Below the pieces are notes generated by a model. That model made no database searches. It was not told the DNA's origin and saw only the letters and a program-made list of their open reading frames with translations. Shown piece by piece: positions 16,672 to 26,700 of a stretch of DNA of 64,000 nt (the first letter of the stretch is position 1; each line of letters begins with the position of its first letter). The translations under genes and the position numbers were made by a program. The stretch is from Arthrobacter bussei (GTDB lineage Bacteria > Actinomycetota > Actinomycetes > Actinomycetales > Micrococcaceae): assembly GCF_009377195.2 (NCBI RefSeq), contig NZ_VJXX01000001.1:496001-560000 (forward strand), written 5' to 3'.

Positions 16672-18225
16672 GTGACCAACCCATCCAACCCCTCGAACGG
16701 CGACGACGACACGCCCCAGGACCCGTTGTCCGAGATGCTGTCGAAGATGTTCGGCGGTGGCGCCGGTGGGTTCGACCCGCAGGAGATCGCGAAGGCAGCC
16801 GGACTGCCCTCCGACCCGGCAGCCATGGCGATGATGATGCAGCAGGTCCAGGCGATGTTTTCCACGCCCAGTGAGGGGCCCGTCAACTGGACCATGGCCC
16901 ACGACCAGGCCCGACGCGTTGCCGCCTCCGACAACGATCCATCGGTCACGGCACTCCAGCGACGCAGCGTCGACGAGTCCCTGAAGCTGGCCGAGATGTG
17001 GCTAGATCCGGTCACCGACTTCCCGAGCACGGGCCAGCTCGGCCGCGCGTGGTCGCGCGCCGAATGGGTCGAGGCGACGATGACGACCTGGCGGCGGCTC
17101 ACGGAGCCGGTCGCCACGAGCATCGCGAAGGCCCTGTCCGATGTGATCTCCGAGCAGCTGCCGGAGGAGATGAAGTCCATGATGGGGATGATGGGCGGGC
17201 CGGCGTCCATGCTGCAGAACGTCGGAGGTGCGATGTTCGGCATGCAACTGGGGCAGGCCGTCGGCGCTCTGTCCAAGGACGTGGTCGGCTCCACCGACAT
17301 CGGGGTCCCGCTGGCCGACGGCCGGATGGCGCTCCTCCCGGCGAATGTCGCAGCCTTCGGCGAGGGACTCGACATCCCCGAACAGGAGGTGCAGCTCTTC
17401 CTGGCCGTGCGCGAGGCCGCACATGTCCGGTTGTTCACCCACATCCCCTGGCTGACCGGGCACCTGCTCGGCAGTATCGAGCGCTATGCCCGCGGCATCC
17501 ACATCGACATGAACAAGATCGAGGAAGCCGCGCGGGACATCGACCCGACCAATCCGGAAAGTCTCCAGGGCGCTCTCTCGCAGGGCGTCTTCATGCCCGA
17601 GCGCACGCCGGAGCAGGACGCGGCGCTGGTGCGCCTCGAGACCACTCTCGCCCTCGTCGAGGGCTGGGTGGACGAGACGACGGCGGCTGCAGCAGCCAAC
17701 CTACCCTCGGCCGGTGCCCTGCGCGAGATGGTGCGCCGCCGCCGGGCGACCGGCGGACCGGCCGAGCACGCGTTCGCCTCCCTCGTCGGACTGGAACTGC
17801 GACCGCGGCGACTGCGGGATGCGGCGGCCCTGTGGTCACTTCTCACGACCGAGCGCGGCATCGAAGGCCGTGACGCCCTGTGGCAGCATCCCGACCTCCT
17901 GCCCAACGCGGAGGACCTCGACGATCCCGCCGGATTCTCCGAGCGCCGGAGACTGTTGGAGTCCTCCGACGCGGACGTCGATGCGGCCCTTGAGCGACTC
18001 CTCTCAGGTGGCTTCGAGCCCGCGGCAGAGCCATCCGACAGCGGCGCGGCTGAAGCGGAGGACAATAGCGCTCATGCCGCCGCCGACGATCCCGGGACGG
18101 TCGAGGAGACGGGTGGGGGAACGGCCTCCGACGCTGCGCAGGAGCCCGACGGAACCCCCAGGGCCGGAGAGGAACCGAACGGTAGCCAGGACCCCGACGC
18201 CCACGACGGCGGGTCGAACCGCTGA
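16672..18225 (+). CDS. Zincin_2 / DUF2342 family putative zinc-dependent metalloprotease
   Basis: A 517-residue actinobacterial family protein, sometimes annotated as coenzyme F420 biosynthesis-associated. The putative metal site is REAAHVRLFTHIPWL at about 247-261, which resembles an ExxH zincin core and not a classical HExxH. A downstream LVEGWVDE helix may add a ligand. The N-terminus contains Met/Gly-rich stretches (MMGMMGGPASM, GGAMFGMQLGQAVG). The last 90 residues are acidic and low complexity. GTG 16672 is preferred, with GGTGG 5 nt upstream; ATG 16615 in the same frame adds 19 residues. It converges on the SprT/YgjP-like gene. Protease activity is inferred from the family only. Confidence 0.85.
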   Translation: MTNPSNPSNGDDDTPQDPLSEMLSKMFGGGAGGFDPQEIAKAAGLPSDPAAMAMMMQQVQAMFSTPSEGPVNWTMAHDQARRVAASDNDPSVTALQRRSVDESLKLAEMWLDPVTDFPSTGQLGRAWSRAEWVEATMTTWRRLTEPVATSIAKALSDVISEQLPEEMKSMMGMMGGPASMLQNVGGAMFGMQLGQAVGALSKDVVGSTDIGVPLADGRMALLPANVAAFGEGLDIPEQEVQLFLAVREAAHVRLFTHIPWLTGHLLGSIERYARGIHIDMNKIEEAARDIDPTNPESLQGALSQGVFMPERTPEQDAALVRLETTLALVEGWVDETTAAAAANLPSAGALREMVRRRRATGGPAEHAFASLVGLELRPRRLRDAAALWSLLTTERGIEGRDALWQHPDLLPNAEDLDDPAGFSERRRLLESSDADVDAALERLLSGGFEPAAEPSDSGAAEAEDNSAHAAADDPGTVEETGGGTASDAAQEPDGTPRAGEEPNGSQDPDAHDGGSNR

Positions 18226-18266
18226 TCCGGACGCCGATCACGGCATGCCGGATCGGCGGCGCTCCA

Positions 18267-18294
18267 CACTCCTGACAGCCGCTCCTCAGGAGTG
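18267..18294. terminator. Inverted repeat between convergent genes
   Basis: CACTCCTGA pairs with TCAGGAGTG (9 bp) around a 10-nt loop. It overlaps the last codons of the minus-strand metalloprotease and lies 41 bases after the Zincin_2 stop. Confidence 0.5.
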
Positions 18295-18879
18295 AGCTGT
18301 CGGTCCGGTCCCGCCGCCCGTATCGATCAGGTTGCGGTGGGCGGCGAAGGCTGCTCCGTCGAGGAAGGCCTTGGCCGTCTCCGTCCGGGGATAGGACGTC
18401 AGCAGGCGCCAGAAGGCCGGGCTGTGCGACGGCTCGATCAGGTGGGCCATCTCGTGCAGGATCACGTAGTCCACCACCCAGTCCGGCATCCCCTGCAGGC
18501 GATGCGAGAGGCGGATGGTTCGGTGCGCGGGAGTCGCCGAGGCCCACCGGGAGTTCTGGTTGGTGACCCAGCTGATCCGCGCCGGGACACCCCGCCCGTC
18601 GAGGAACCTGCGCGCCAGCTCCTCGGCGCGCAGGAGAAGGTCCGGTACGGGGGCGTCGCTCTCGACGGGCGGCGCCGTCGGATATTTCTGCGCCATGCGC
18701 TCCACCATCCGCTTCACCCAGTGCTTCTCCTGGGAGGCGGAGAAATGGCCCGGGATCGAGACCCGGAGGACCCCGTCTCTGATGTCCGCGCTGACGGTCC
18801 GTCGTCTGCGGGCCGATCGCACGACGACGACCGGCAACGGCGCTGCGAGGTCCGGCCGGGCAGGGTCAGGAGGCGTCAC
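18286..18879 (-). CDS. YgjP/SprT-like M48-type metal-dependent hydrolase
   Basis: A 197-residue protein with the metalloprotease-type motif LHEMAHLIEPSH at about 141-152 (His142, Glu143, His146 and possibly His152). This is the signature of the YgjP/DUF45 family, whose founder has been linked to nucleotide or metal-dependent hydrolysis. Upstream, WVTNQNSRWASATP matches the family. The start is taken as GTG 18879, which overlaps the end of uvrD2 by 14 nt; a longer open frame runs further into uvrD2 but out of frame with it and is not coding. The overlap implies co-translation with uvrD2, and the neighbourhood is rich in repair enzymes. Confidence 0.83.
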   Translation of the reverse strand: MTPPDPARPDLAAPLPVVVVRSARRRRTVSADIRDGVLRVSIPGHFSASQEKHWVKRMVERMAQKYPTAPPVESDAPVPDLLLRAEELARRFLDGRGVPARISWVTNQNSRWASATPAHRTIRLSHRLQGMPDWVVDYVILHEMAHLIEPSHSPAFWRLLTSYPRTETAKAFLDGAAFAAHRNLIDTGGGTGPTAHS

Positions 18880-20974
18880 TGATGATCTCGAGGACGGCCT
18901 CGCCGTAGCGTTCCAGCTTCGACGATCCAATCCCCGCCAGCTCGCCCAGCTCGTCGAGTGTCTGTGGGCGCGCCTCGGCGATCGCGATGAGGGTCGCATC
19001 GGTGAAGACGACGAAGGCCGGCACCTCCTTCTCCCGTGCCTCCTCCCGCCGCCAAGCCCTGAGCGCCTCGAACGTCTCCTCCTCGTAGCTTGCCGGGCAC
19101 TCGGTACACCGCCCGATCTTCCGCTCGGCGCCGGTGAGCAGCGGTCGCTTGCAGACCCTGCACACCGCTGGTGCGGAGGACTTGCGCGTCGACTTCGCTC
19201 GAGGCTGGCGGAAGCTCGCCTGCCCGGCTGTCGCGGGGCGGAGCGCATCGAGGAAACGCGACGGCTTCCGGCTCGCCCGCCCGCCCGGCGAACGGGAGGT
19301 GGACCAGGACAGCGCCAGGTGGACCCGGGCGCGGGTGATCCCGACGTAGAGGAGGCGGCGTTCTTCGTCGACGGCTTCCTGCGTGTCCGCGAAGGAGATC
19401 GGCATGAGCCCTTCGCTCAGCCCGACGAGGAACACGGCGTCCCACTCGAGTCCCTTGGCGGAGTGGAGCGATGCGAGCGTCACACCCTGCACGGTCGGAG
19501 CATGCTGGGCCGCGGCTCGCTCCTCCAGTTCGGCGACGAACGTCTGCAGGGTGAAGGACTCGGCCCCGCGCACCCGGTTGAGCTCGTCGGCCAGTCCGAC
19601 CAACGCGGCCAGCGACTCCCACTTCTCCCGCACGGCTCCGGAATTCTGCGGCGCGACCGACGTGTAGCCCAGCGACGCGAGCACGTCACGGACCTGCTGG
19701 GGGACGTCGTCGTCCCCCTGGGTGCGGGCCGCCGCCCGCAGCTGCAGGAGGGCGTCACGGACCTCACGGCGCTGGAAGAACCGTTCTCCGCCGCGCAGCT
19801 GATAGCCGATGCCGGCATTCGCCAGAGCCTGCTCGTACGCCTCCGACTGGCCGTTGGTGCGGTAGAGGATCGCGATCTCGCTGGCTTTGACGCCCTGGTC
19901 GAGGAGGACGCCGATCCGCCTCGCGCACTCTGCGGCCTCCGCCTCGTCGTCACTGCACTCCGTGAACACCGGCTCGGGGCCGGCCGGCCGCTGGGCGACG
20001 AGTTCGAGCGGAGCCGACCACGTGGTGTTGACGGCCCGGCGATCCGCCTCGCTGCTCCTTGCCGCCAGCAGCGTGTTGGCGGCCCGGACCACCTGGGGGG
20101 TGGAGCGGTAGTCCCGGACGAGCCGGACCACCTGCGCGCCCTCGTACCGCTTCGTGAAGTCGAGCAGGTGACGGGAGGTGGCGCCCGTGAAGGAGTAGAT
20201 CGTCTGGCTCGCGTCACCCACGACACACAGCTCGCGGCGCTCTCCGAGCCACATGTCGAGGAGCCGCTGCTGGAGCGGGGAGACGTCCTGGTACTCGTCC
20301 ACCACGAAGTGACGGTACTGGGCCCGGACCGTGGCGGCGACCTTCTCGTCCTCCTCCAGGATGGCGACGGTGGTGAGCAGGACGTCCTCGAAGTCGATGA
20401 GATTGCGGTCGATCTTCAGGTCCTCGTACGTCGAGAAGATGCGGGACACCGTGATCAGGTCCATCCCCGCGGGTTCCGCCCGGCCCGCCGCTGCGGCCGT
20501 ATAGGCGTCGGGCGTGAGCATGGACACCTTCGCCCACTCGATCTCCGCGGCGACATCGCGGATCGCCGCGCGGTCCGTCGACAGGCGCAGTCGCCGGGCA
20601 GATTCGGCGATGAGCTGCGCCTTGTGGTCGACGAGGGCCGGCAGCGGCCCGCCGACGGCCTGCGGCCAGAAGTACTGCAGCTGCCGGAGCGCCGCGGCGT
20701 GGAAAGTCCGTGCCTGGACCCCCCCGGCACCGAGATCCCTCAGCCTGGTCCGCATCTCCGCCGCGGCCCGAGCGGTGAAGGTGACCGCGAGGACCTGCTG
20801 CGGCTTGTAGACCCCCGTGTGCACGCCGTAGGCGATGCGATGGGTGATGGCCCGGGTCTTTCCCGTCCCCGCGCCGGCGAGGACGCACAGCGGACCGCTC
20901 AGCGTGCTGGCCACGGTCCGCTGTTCGTCGTCCAGTCCTTCGAGGATGCTGTCCTCGAGCAGCAGTTCGGACAC
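18866..20974 (-). CDS. uvrD2: ATP-dependent DNA helicase UvrD2
   Basis: A 702-residue superfamily 1A 3'-5' helicase. Walker A is LAGAGTGKTRAI (about 33-43), the DExx box is DEYQDVSPLQQ, motif III is VVGDASQTIYSFTGA, and motifs V and VI include TLASLHSAKGLEWDAVFL and LYVGITRAR. A four-cysteine zinc patch (CRVCKRPLLTGAERKIGRC, then TECP) follows at about 605-630. An HRDC domain (LIAIAEARPQTLDELGELAG) closes the protein, the composition that defines actinobacterial UvrD2. The GTG start overlaps the nudC stop (TAGTG), so nudC-uvrD2-YgjP form one operon. It is expected to act in genome maintenance. Confidence 0.94.
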   Translation of the reverse strand: MSELLLEDSILEGLDDEQRTVASTLSGPLCVLAGAGTGKTRAITHRIAYGVHTGVYKPQQVLAVTFTARAAAEMRTRLRDLGAGGVQARTFHAAALRQLQYFWPQAVGGPLPALVDHKAQLIAESARRLRLSTDRAAIRDVAAEIEWAKVSMLTPDAYTAAAAGRAEPAGMDLITVSRIFSTYEDLKIDRNLIDFEDVLLTTVAILEEDEKVAATVRAQYRHFVVDEYQDVSPLQQRLLDMWLGERRELCVVGDASQTIYSFTGATSRHLLDFTKRYEGAQVVRLVRDYRSTPQVVRAANTLLAARSSEADRRAVNTTWSAPLELVAQRPAGPEPVFTECSDDEAEAAECARRIGVLLDQGVKASEIAILYRTNGQSEAYEQALANAGIGYQLRGGERFFQRREVRDALLQLRAAARTQGDDDVPQQVRDVLASLGYTSVAPQNSGAVREKWESLAALVGLADELNRVRGAESFTLQTFVAELEERAAAQHAPTVQGVTLASLHSAKGLEWDAVFLVGLSEGLMPISFADTQEAVDEERRLLYVGITRARVHLALSWSTSRSPGGRASRKPSRFLDALRPATAGQASFRQPRAKSTRKSSAPAVCRVCKRPLLTGAERKIGRCTECPASYEEETFEALRAWRREEAREKEVPAFVVFTDATLIAIAEARPQTLDELGELAGIGSSKLERYGEAVLEIISDAS

Positions 20975-21930
20975 TAGGGACGCGCCTCCGACGGCTCCTC
21001 GTCCAGCGGTCCGCCGTACCAGCGTTCGATCAGGGCGCGCGCGATGGAGACACCACCTGCGACGGCGATGGTGCCGTCACGCACCTCCGCGAACAGCTGC
21101 TGTCTCGTGAACCAGCGGAGCGACCGCATCTCGTCGCGGTCGGGTACGGCGTCGGTCGTGACCGCGCGCGCCGTGAAGCCGAGCATGAGCGACGCGGGGA
21201 AGGGCCAGGGCTGGGAGCCCAGGTACTCCGGCGACTGGATCTCGATGCCGGATTCCTCCCCCACCTCCCGGATCACCGCAGCCTCGAGCGACTCCCCGGG
21301 CTCGACGAACCCGGCCAGCGTCGAGTACCGGTCCTCGGGCCAGGCGACGGCGGAGCCGAGGAGGAGGCGGTCGTCGTCGTCCACGACCGAGACGATGATC
21401 GCGGCGTCGGTCCGCGGGTAGTGCTGTGATGAATCCTTCGGGCACTGGCGTACCCATCCGCCGTCGCGGACGTCCGTGGGCGTGCCGCATCGCGGGCAGT
21501 GGCTGTGCGTGGCATGCCAGTTGGCGATCGCCGCAGCCTCGACGAAGAGCCCCGCGTCACGGGCGTCCAGCGACGCGGCGATCTCCCGCAGCCCCAGCCA
21601 CCCCTGCGTGGGGGCGATCGCGGGGTCCTCCTCGGGCAGGACCGCGAGCACAACGGGCGCCCCGGCGTCCACCGCACCCTCGTTGATCCGGCCCAGATAC
21701 ACGACCAGCTCGGGTCGCTGGACGTCGGACGGCGCCAGCAGCAGCAAGGCGTCGGCGGTCACGGGAGCCTTGCCCCGGACGAGGGTCAGGACCCTGGTCT
21801 CCGGTGTCTCCCAGAGGCGATCCAGGAGCCCCTCGGTGACCCTCGCGACTCCGTCGCGATCGGAATCGGCGCGGGAGAGCGGGAGCGATCCGAGGGGAGG
21901 CAGCACCAGGGTCCGGAGGGGTTCGGTCAT
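20974..21930 (-). CDS. nudC: NAD+ diphosphatase NudC (NUDIX)
   Basis: A 318-residue NUDIX hydrolase that cleaves NAD(H) to NMN(H) plus AMP and, in relatives, removes NAD caps from RNA. The NUDIX box is GFVEPGESLEAAVIREVGEE (from about 207), and the NADH-specific SQPWPFP motif is at 239-245. The zinc ribbon has Cys145, Cys148 and Cys163, but the fourth position is Asp166 (CPKD). The true start is ATG 21930; the frame is open much further upstream without coding features. A TACCGT box six nt before the ATG suggests a leaderless transcript. It overlaps the uvrD2 start by one base. Confidence 0.93.
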   Translation of the reverse strand: MTEPLRTLVLPPLGSLPLSRADSDRDGVARVTEGLLDRLWETPETRVLTLVRGKAPVTADALLLLAPSDVQRPELVVYLGRINEGAVDAGAPVVLAVLPEEDPAIAPTQGWLGLREIAASLDARDAGLFVEAAAIANWHATHSHCPRCGTPTDVRDGGWVRQCPKDSSQHYPRTDAAIIVSVVDDDDRLLLGSAVAWPEDRYSTLAGFVEPGESLEAAVIREVGEESGIEIQSPEYLGSQPWPFPASLMLGFTARAVTTDAVPDRDEMRSLRWFTRQQLFAEVRDGTIAVAGGVSIARALIERWYGGPLDEEPSEARP

Positions 21931-21936
21931 GGTCCT

Positions 21937-21942
21937 ACGGTA
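21937..21942 (-). promoter_or_regulatory. -10 element for a leaderless nudC-uvrD2 transcript (TACCGT)
   Basis: TACCGT read on the minus strand ends 6 nt before the nudC ATG, fitting the TANNNT-N6-ATG pattern seen at many genes here. Confidence 0.45.
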
Positions 21943-22065
21943 CGTTCTCGCTCTCCCAAAACACATTCCGCGGAGGCCGGGTGGAGGAGTGGTCCGGACG
22001 GGAAGACGAGTAGTACATCTGGCGACTCGCCGCGCCGGAACGGAGCGGGCGGAGGACGGACGACC

Positions 22066-22071
22066 TACGGT
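22066..22071 (+). promoter_or_regulatory. -10 element for the phosphotransferase gene (TACGGT)
   Basis: TACGGT ends 7 nt before GTG 22079. The overlapping GGTGGA could instead act as a ribosome site. Confidence 0.4.
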
Positions 22072-22078
22072 GGAACTT

Positions 22079-23602
22079 GTGAAACGGACACCCATGGAAC
22101 TTGCTGCCATCGCCAGTGCCGCAGTGCCCGGTCTGGCCCCGACCGGCGTCGCAGGCGCACCGGATGATGCTGCGGACTTCGATTCCGCCCTCCTGGTCGA
22201 CGACGCGGGCAAGCAGTGGCGGGTCAGATCACCGAAGCATGCCGAGGCGAGCATGCGCCTCGAGACGGAGTTGCAGGCTCTGCGGGCCTTCACCCCGGCC
22301 GTCAAGGCTGAACTTCCCTTCCTCATCCCGCACATGGCCGGGAGTGTCCGGCAGGGTGATCTCAGCACGTTCGTCTACTCGCACCTGGCCGGCAGCACAC
22401 GCACGCTGGAAACCCTGGCCGCCGGTGGCCGCCCGATGGCCGCGGAACTCGGGCGCGTGATCGCCGCGATCCACGAACTGCCCAAGGACATGGTGCAGCG
22501 CGCCGACCTGCCGAGCTACGAGGCCGACGAGTACCGCCAGCGCAAGCTGAACGAACTGGACCAGGCAGCGACCACGGGCAAGATCCCCTCCGTCCTGCTG
22601 CGCCGCTGGGAACACGCGCTGGAGGACGTGGCGCTCTGGCGCTTCGGCCCGACCGTGATGCACGGCGATCTCCACGAGGACCACCTGCTCGTCTCGGCGG
22701 GCCGGGTGTCCGCGGTGACAGGATGGACCGACCTCTGCATCGGCGACCCGGCCGAGGACTTCGCCTGGCTGGCGGCGGCCGAGGACAGCACCTTCGTCGA
22801 TGCCGTGCATGCCGCATACGGCGCGGCCCGCACTTCCGCCGTCGACCCCCACCTCTCCCGCAGGGCCGCACTTGCGGCGGAGTTCGCGCTGGCACAGTGG
22901 CTGGTCCGCGGAGTCGCCCTCGACGATGGCGCGATGATCCACGAAGCCGAAGGCATGCTCGCCACGCTCGCAGCCGACGTGGAGTCGATCGAGCGCGAGC
23001 AGCACGAAGCTGCGCAGAGGGCACAGCGCGCCGAGGAGGAGCGCCGCGAATGGGGCGACGAACACGGCGACGACGCCGAGGACGAGCCCGCCGAGGACGA
23101 TACTCCGGGTTCGACGGGCGGATCGTGGTCGTCCACCGTGCAGTCCGATCACCGGCCGAACGCTCGCCCCACCGTGCGTCGGAACGCCGCTGACGGTTCG
23201 GATACTGCTGCAGACGCGGGTTCGGGCACCGGTACGACCGCTCCTCGGCCTGACCGAGCGACCACAGACCGTGACGACGCCCCGGCCGGGCGTTCCGGCG
23301 CCGATGACCCGGAGCGCACCGGCAGTCACGCCTACGATCCCAGCGCCGCGTCCCGGCCCAGCCCGTCGACGGAAGGTGGCTCCCGCGCCGTGGACCATGG
23401 GGCCGACCACGGGCGCGGGCACCGCGAGGCCGACACTCCGTCCGGGTCGTCGCTGGCGCACGCCCGCCTGGTCGCCGCCCGGCAACGACCGGCAACCGGG
23501 GGTTCGTCCAAGGTGACCCTGCTCCGCGGCGGCGACACCTCTGCGGGCTCCCCCGACGACGTCGCCACGTCGGCGCTGCCGATCGTCTCCTACGGACGCT
23601 GA
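22079..23602 (+). CDS. APH/macrolide-phosphotransferase-like kinase with long disordered C-terminus
   Basis: A 507-residue protein. Residues 1-300 form an aminoglycoside/macrolide phosphotransferase-type kinase: the catalytic loop is VMHGDLHEDHLLV (HGD at 195-197) and the metal-binding segment is TDLCIGDPAEDFAWL (Asp218, Asp223). From about 315 the protein is highly charged and then Ser/Gly/Pro/Asp-rich, about 190 residues without fold, ending SALPIVSYGR. The start is GTG 22079 with GGTGGA upstream; ATG 22094 is an alternative. The gene stands alone, divergent from nudC and convergent with adnB. It could be a resistance kinase, but its constant-looking chromosomal setting favours a housekeeping small-molecule kinase. 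The substrate is unknown. Confidence 0.78.
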   Translation: MKRTPMELAAIASAAVPGLAPTGVAGAPDDAADFDSALLVDDAGKQWRVRSPKHAEASMRLETELQALRAFTPAVKAELPFLIPHMAGSVRQGDLSTFVYSHLAGSTRTLETLAAGGRPMAAELGRVIAAIHELPKDMVQRADLPSYEADEYRQRKLNELDQAATTGKIPSVLLRRWEHALEDVALWRFGPTVMHGDLHEDHLLVSAGRVSAVTGWTDLCIGDPAEDFAWLAAAEDSTFVDAVHAAYGAARTSAVDPHLSRRAALAAEFALAQWLVRGVALDDGAMIHEAEGMLATLAADVESIEREQHEAAQRAQRAEEERREWGDEHGDDAEDEPAEDDTPGSTGGSWSSTVQSDHRPNARPTVRRNAADGSDTAADAGSGTGTTAPRPDRATTDRDDAPAGRSGADDPERTGSHAYDPSAASRPSPSTEGGSRAVDHGADHGRGHREADTPSGSSLAHARLVAARQRPATGGSSKVTLLRGGDTSAGSPDDVATSALPIVSYGR

Positions 23603-23695
23603 GCCCGGGTCCGATCGCCGCGGTGCGTGACGCGTCCGGTGGTCGTCCTGCCAGCTCGGGCGCCACCTCCGGTGCCGCCTCTCCGACCCGAGGCG

Positions 23696-23713
23696 GAGGG
23701 CGACGCCGCCCTC
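23696..23713. terminator. GC hairpin between phosphotransferase and adnB ends
   Basis: GAGGGCG, tetraloop ACGC, CGCCCTC: a 7-bp stem in the 131-bp gap between the two convergent genes. It is moderate support for a bidirectional terminator. Confidence 0.4.
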
Positions 23714-23733
23714 GCCCTTCACCCAGCCGGCGC

Positions 23734-26700
23734 TCACCCCGGTGCATCGGCGGCGAGCGCTGCAGTCTTGATGATGCGCTCGAGGTCGGCCGCGTCGGCC
23801 AGGTCATGGGGCCGCACCACCAGGTTGTCCGCCACGTAGAAGAAGGCGGCGCGCACCGTGTCGAGGGGCACGTCCTTCAGCCGTGACCACGCGAGACGAT
23901 AGACGGCCAGCTGGACCGCCTTGGCCGCGCGCCGGTCCGGGGCGGGCGGACGGCCGGTCTTCCAGTCGATCAGGTCCCAGCCGCCGTCGGCATCCCGGAA
24001 CACGGCATCGATGCGTCCACGCACCACGATGCCGCCGATCTTCGTCTCGATCGGAGCCTCGATGGCGGCAGGTTCACGCAACGCCCACTCCGACCGTTCG
24101 AACACCGCCGCCATCTCTTGGAGCCCGAGCGTCTCGTCCACGTGGGCATCGGCGCCGCCGGGATACTCTCCGAGGTCGAGCATGCCGCCGGACCCGTAGA
24201 ACTCCTCGATCCATGCATGGAAGGCGGTACCCTTCCGGGCCGCCGACCCGGGCCGGCGCGGCAGCGGCCGTCGAAGCTGCTGCAGGACGGCTTCCGGATC
24301 CTCCCGGAGTTCGACGAGCGTGGATGCCGAGATGTGCGGGGGAAGTCCGAGGGGCGTCCGCTCCCATTCACGAGCCTGCCGTGCGAGCGCAAGCCTCACT
24401 TCCCGCCCCCACCGTCCGCCGTCGACATCGACGTCGAGGGTCGGCAGTGCCGTCTGCTCGAGGACGGCCCGTGCAGCTTTCTCCAGGTCCTGGCGCCTGG
24501 GGCCGAGAGGATCGACGGGCCAGGCCGCGCGTTCCGGACGGGCGTTGGCAGGATTGGCATCACCTTCCGCGCCCTCTGCGAGCCAGGACGGCGTCGAGAA
24601 TCCCGGTGCACCGGAATCAGCCAGGGCGACGAGATCGGTCAGGTAGGGCGATGGATCGGAAGATTTGGAACGCCCCCCGCCCCAGGCGGACGACGTGCAG
24701 ACGAGAGCGTGCTTCGCGCGTGTGAAGGCCACGTAGGCGAGCCGCCGCTCTTCCCGCTCCGCATGGGCCCTGGCCTCGTCGGTGAACTGCTGTTCGCTGA
24801 CCAGCCACTCCTTCTGGTCCGGCTGCTCCCAGTCCCATTGAGGCAACTCGGGAGCGTCTCCGCGCAGGGTCCAGGGAATGGCGGAGTCACCGCTGCTCCA
24901 TCGGGAGTCCTTGCCGCTCGGGAAGGACTTCCCGTTCAGTCCGGGCACGAAGACGACGTCCCACTCGAGGCCCTTCGAGGCGTGGACGGTCAGCAGTTGC
25001 ACGGCGTCCCGGCTGGCTTCGAGCTGAGTGACGGGCAGCCCGTCCTCCTCCTGGTCGGCGGCCTCGAGCCAGGCGAGGAAGGCCGGAAGATCGACCCGCT
25101 CGGCGCTGGACACGAAACCGGCGACGGCCTCTGTGAAGGCGTCGAGGTTGCGGCGCGCTTCGTGGATGCTGACGCCCGGCTTCGCGGCGACCTCGATGTC
25201 GAGCAGGATGGTGCGTTCCACCTCCCCGATCAGGCTGCCGAGATCATCGCCGACGAAGCCACGGAGGGTCCGCAGTTCCTTCCTCAGCACATCGAGCCGA
25301 CGACGCGCGGTGTCGCTGAGGGAGCGTCCCGACGAGGACACCCAGTCCGACGGCGGAAGGTAGTCGACCGCTTCGACGAGGCTCCCCGCCTCGGCGAGAT
25401 CGGGGGCCACGACGGCGTCACGGCTCTGGTCCTCGTCCAGCTCCTCCGCCGAGATGCCTCCCCGGCGGAACATCGCCTCCCGCGTCCGCGCGAGTTGCCG
25501 TGACCAGTCGCCCAGCGCCATCAGGTCCGCCGGGCCGAGCCGCCACCGGGCTCCGGCGACGAGCCGGAGCATCGAATCCGAGCGGTCGGGATCGCCGAGC
25601 ACCCGCAGGGTGGCCAGCAGATCGACGATCTCCGGTGTGCGCAGCAGCCCGCCGAGACCCACGACCTGCACCGGGATGCCTTCCCGCTCCAGTTCCCGCC
25701 GGATCGGATCGAACTGCTTGCGGCCCCTGCAGAGCACCGCCATCGTGGGTCGGAGTGCCGTGCCGTCGTCGCCCGTCTCGAAGGACCGCCGCCGCTGCCG
25801 CAGCACTTCGCGGGCGATCGCTTCTGCCTCGCTGAGCGGATGAGCCGCGGAGCCGGACAGGGCCTCGGTACCGGCAGCCTGTCCGGGAATCGCCGCGGGT
25901 GCTGAGGCCGCAGGGATCGGCGCGTCGGTACGGAACCGCCCGAGGGTGACCTCGCCGAGGGGGGCGTCCGGCCTGGCGACAAGGCCGGGGACCTGCTGCA
26001 CCGAGGACCGGCGCAGCCATGGAGCAGGGACGTTGAGGGGCGCTGACACCGTGTTGGCGGCCTCGAGGATCGACGTCGAATTGCGCCATGCCACCGACAG
26101 GTGAGCCACAGGTGACGGTGCCCGGCCCTCCGGTGCGACGATGGGGAATGCCGTTCGGAACGTCGCGAGCTGGCCCGCCGACGCGCCCCTGAAGCCGTAG
26201 ATCGACTGGTGCGGATCACCGACGGCGGTGACCGAACGGCCATCGGCGAACAACCGGGAGAACAGCACCATCTGGGCGTGCGAGGTGTCCTGGAACTCGT
26301 CGAGGAGGACGACCCGGTACTTCTCGCGCTCCATCCGTCCGGCCTCCGGGATGTCCTGCGCGATCCGCGCGGCGAGGGAGACCAGGTCGCCGAAGTCGAG
26401 CTGGCGGCGTGCGAGCTTCGCGGCGGCGTAGCGCTCCACCAGCTCGGTGACGGTGATCCGGGTACGCAGCTTGTTCAGGAGGTCGTGCACCTTCTGGGTC
26501 GCGGGCCGGGCCGCCCCCGCGATGTAGGACCGGGCGGCCACATGGTCGATGTGCCGACGCAGCTCGGCACGGACGGTCGCGGGGCTGACCAGGTGTTCCG
26601 CGCACTCACCCGCCATGTCGAGGACCGCCTTCACGAGGGTGCTCTTCGCGGCGGTGAAGTGCTCCCACTCGCCGTCGAAGGCCTCGACCACGGAGGAGGC

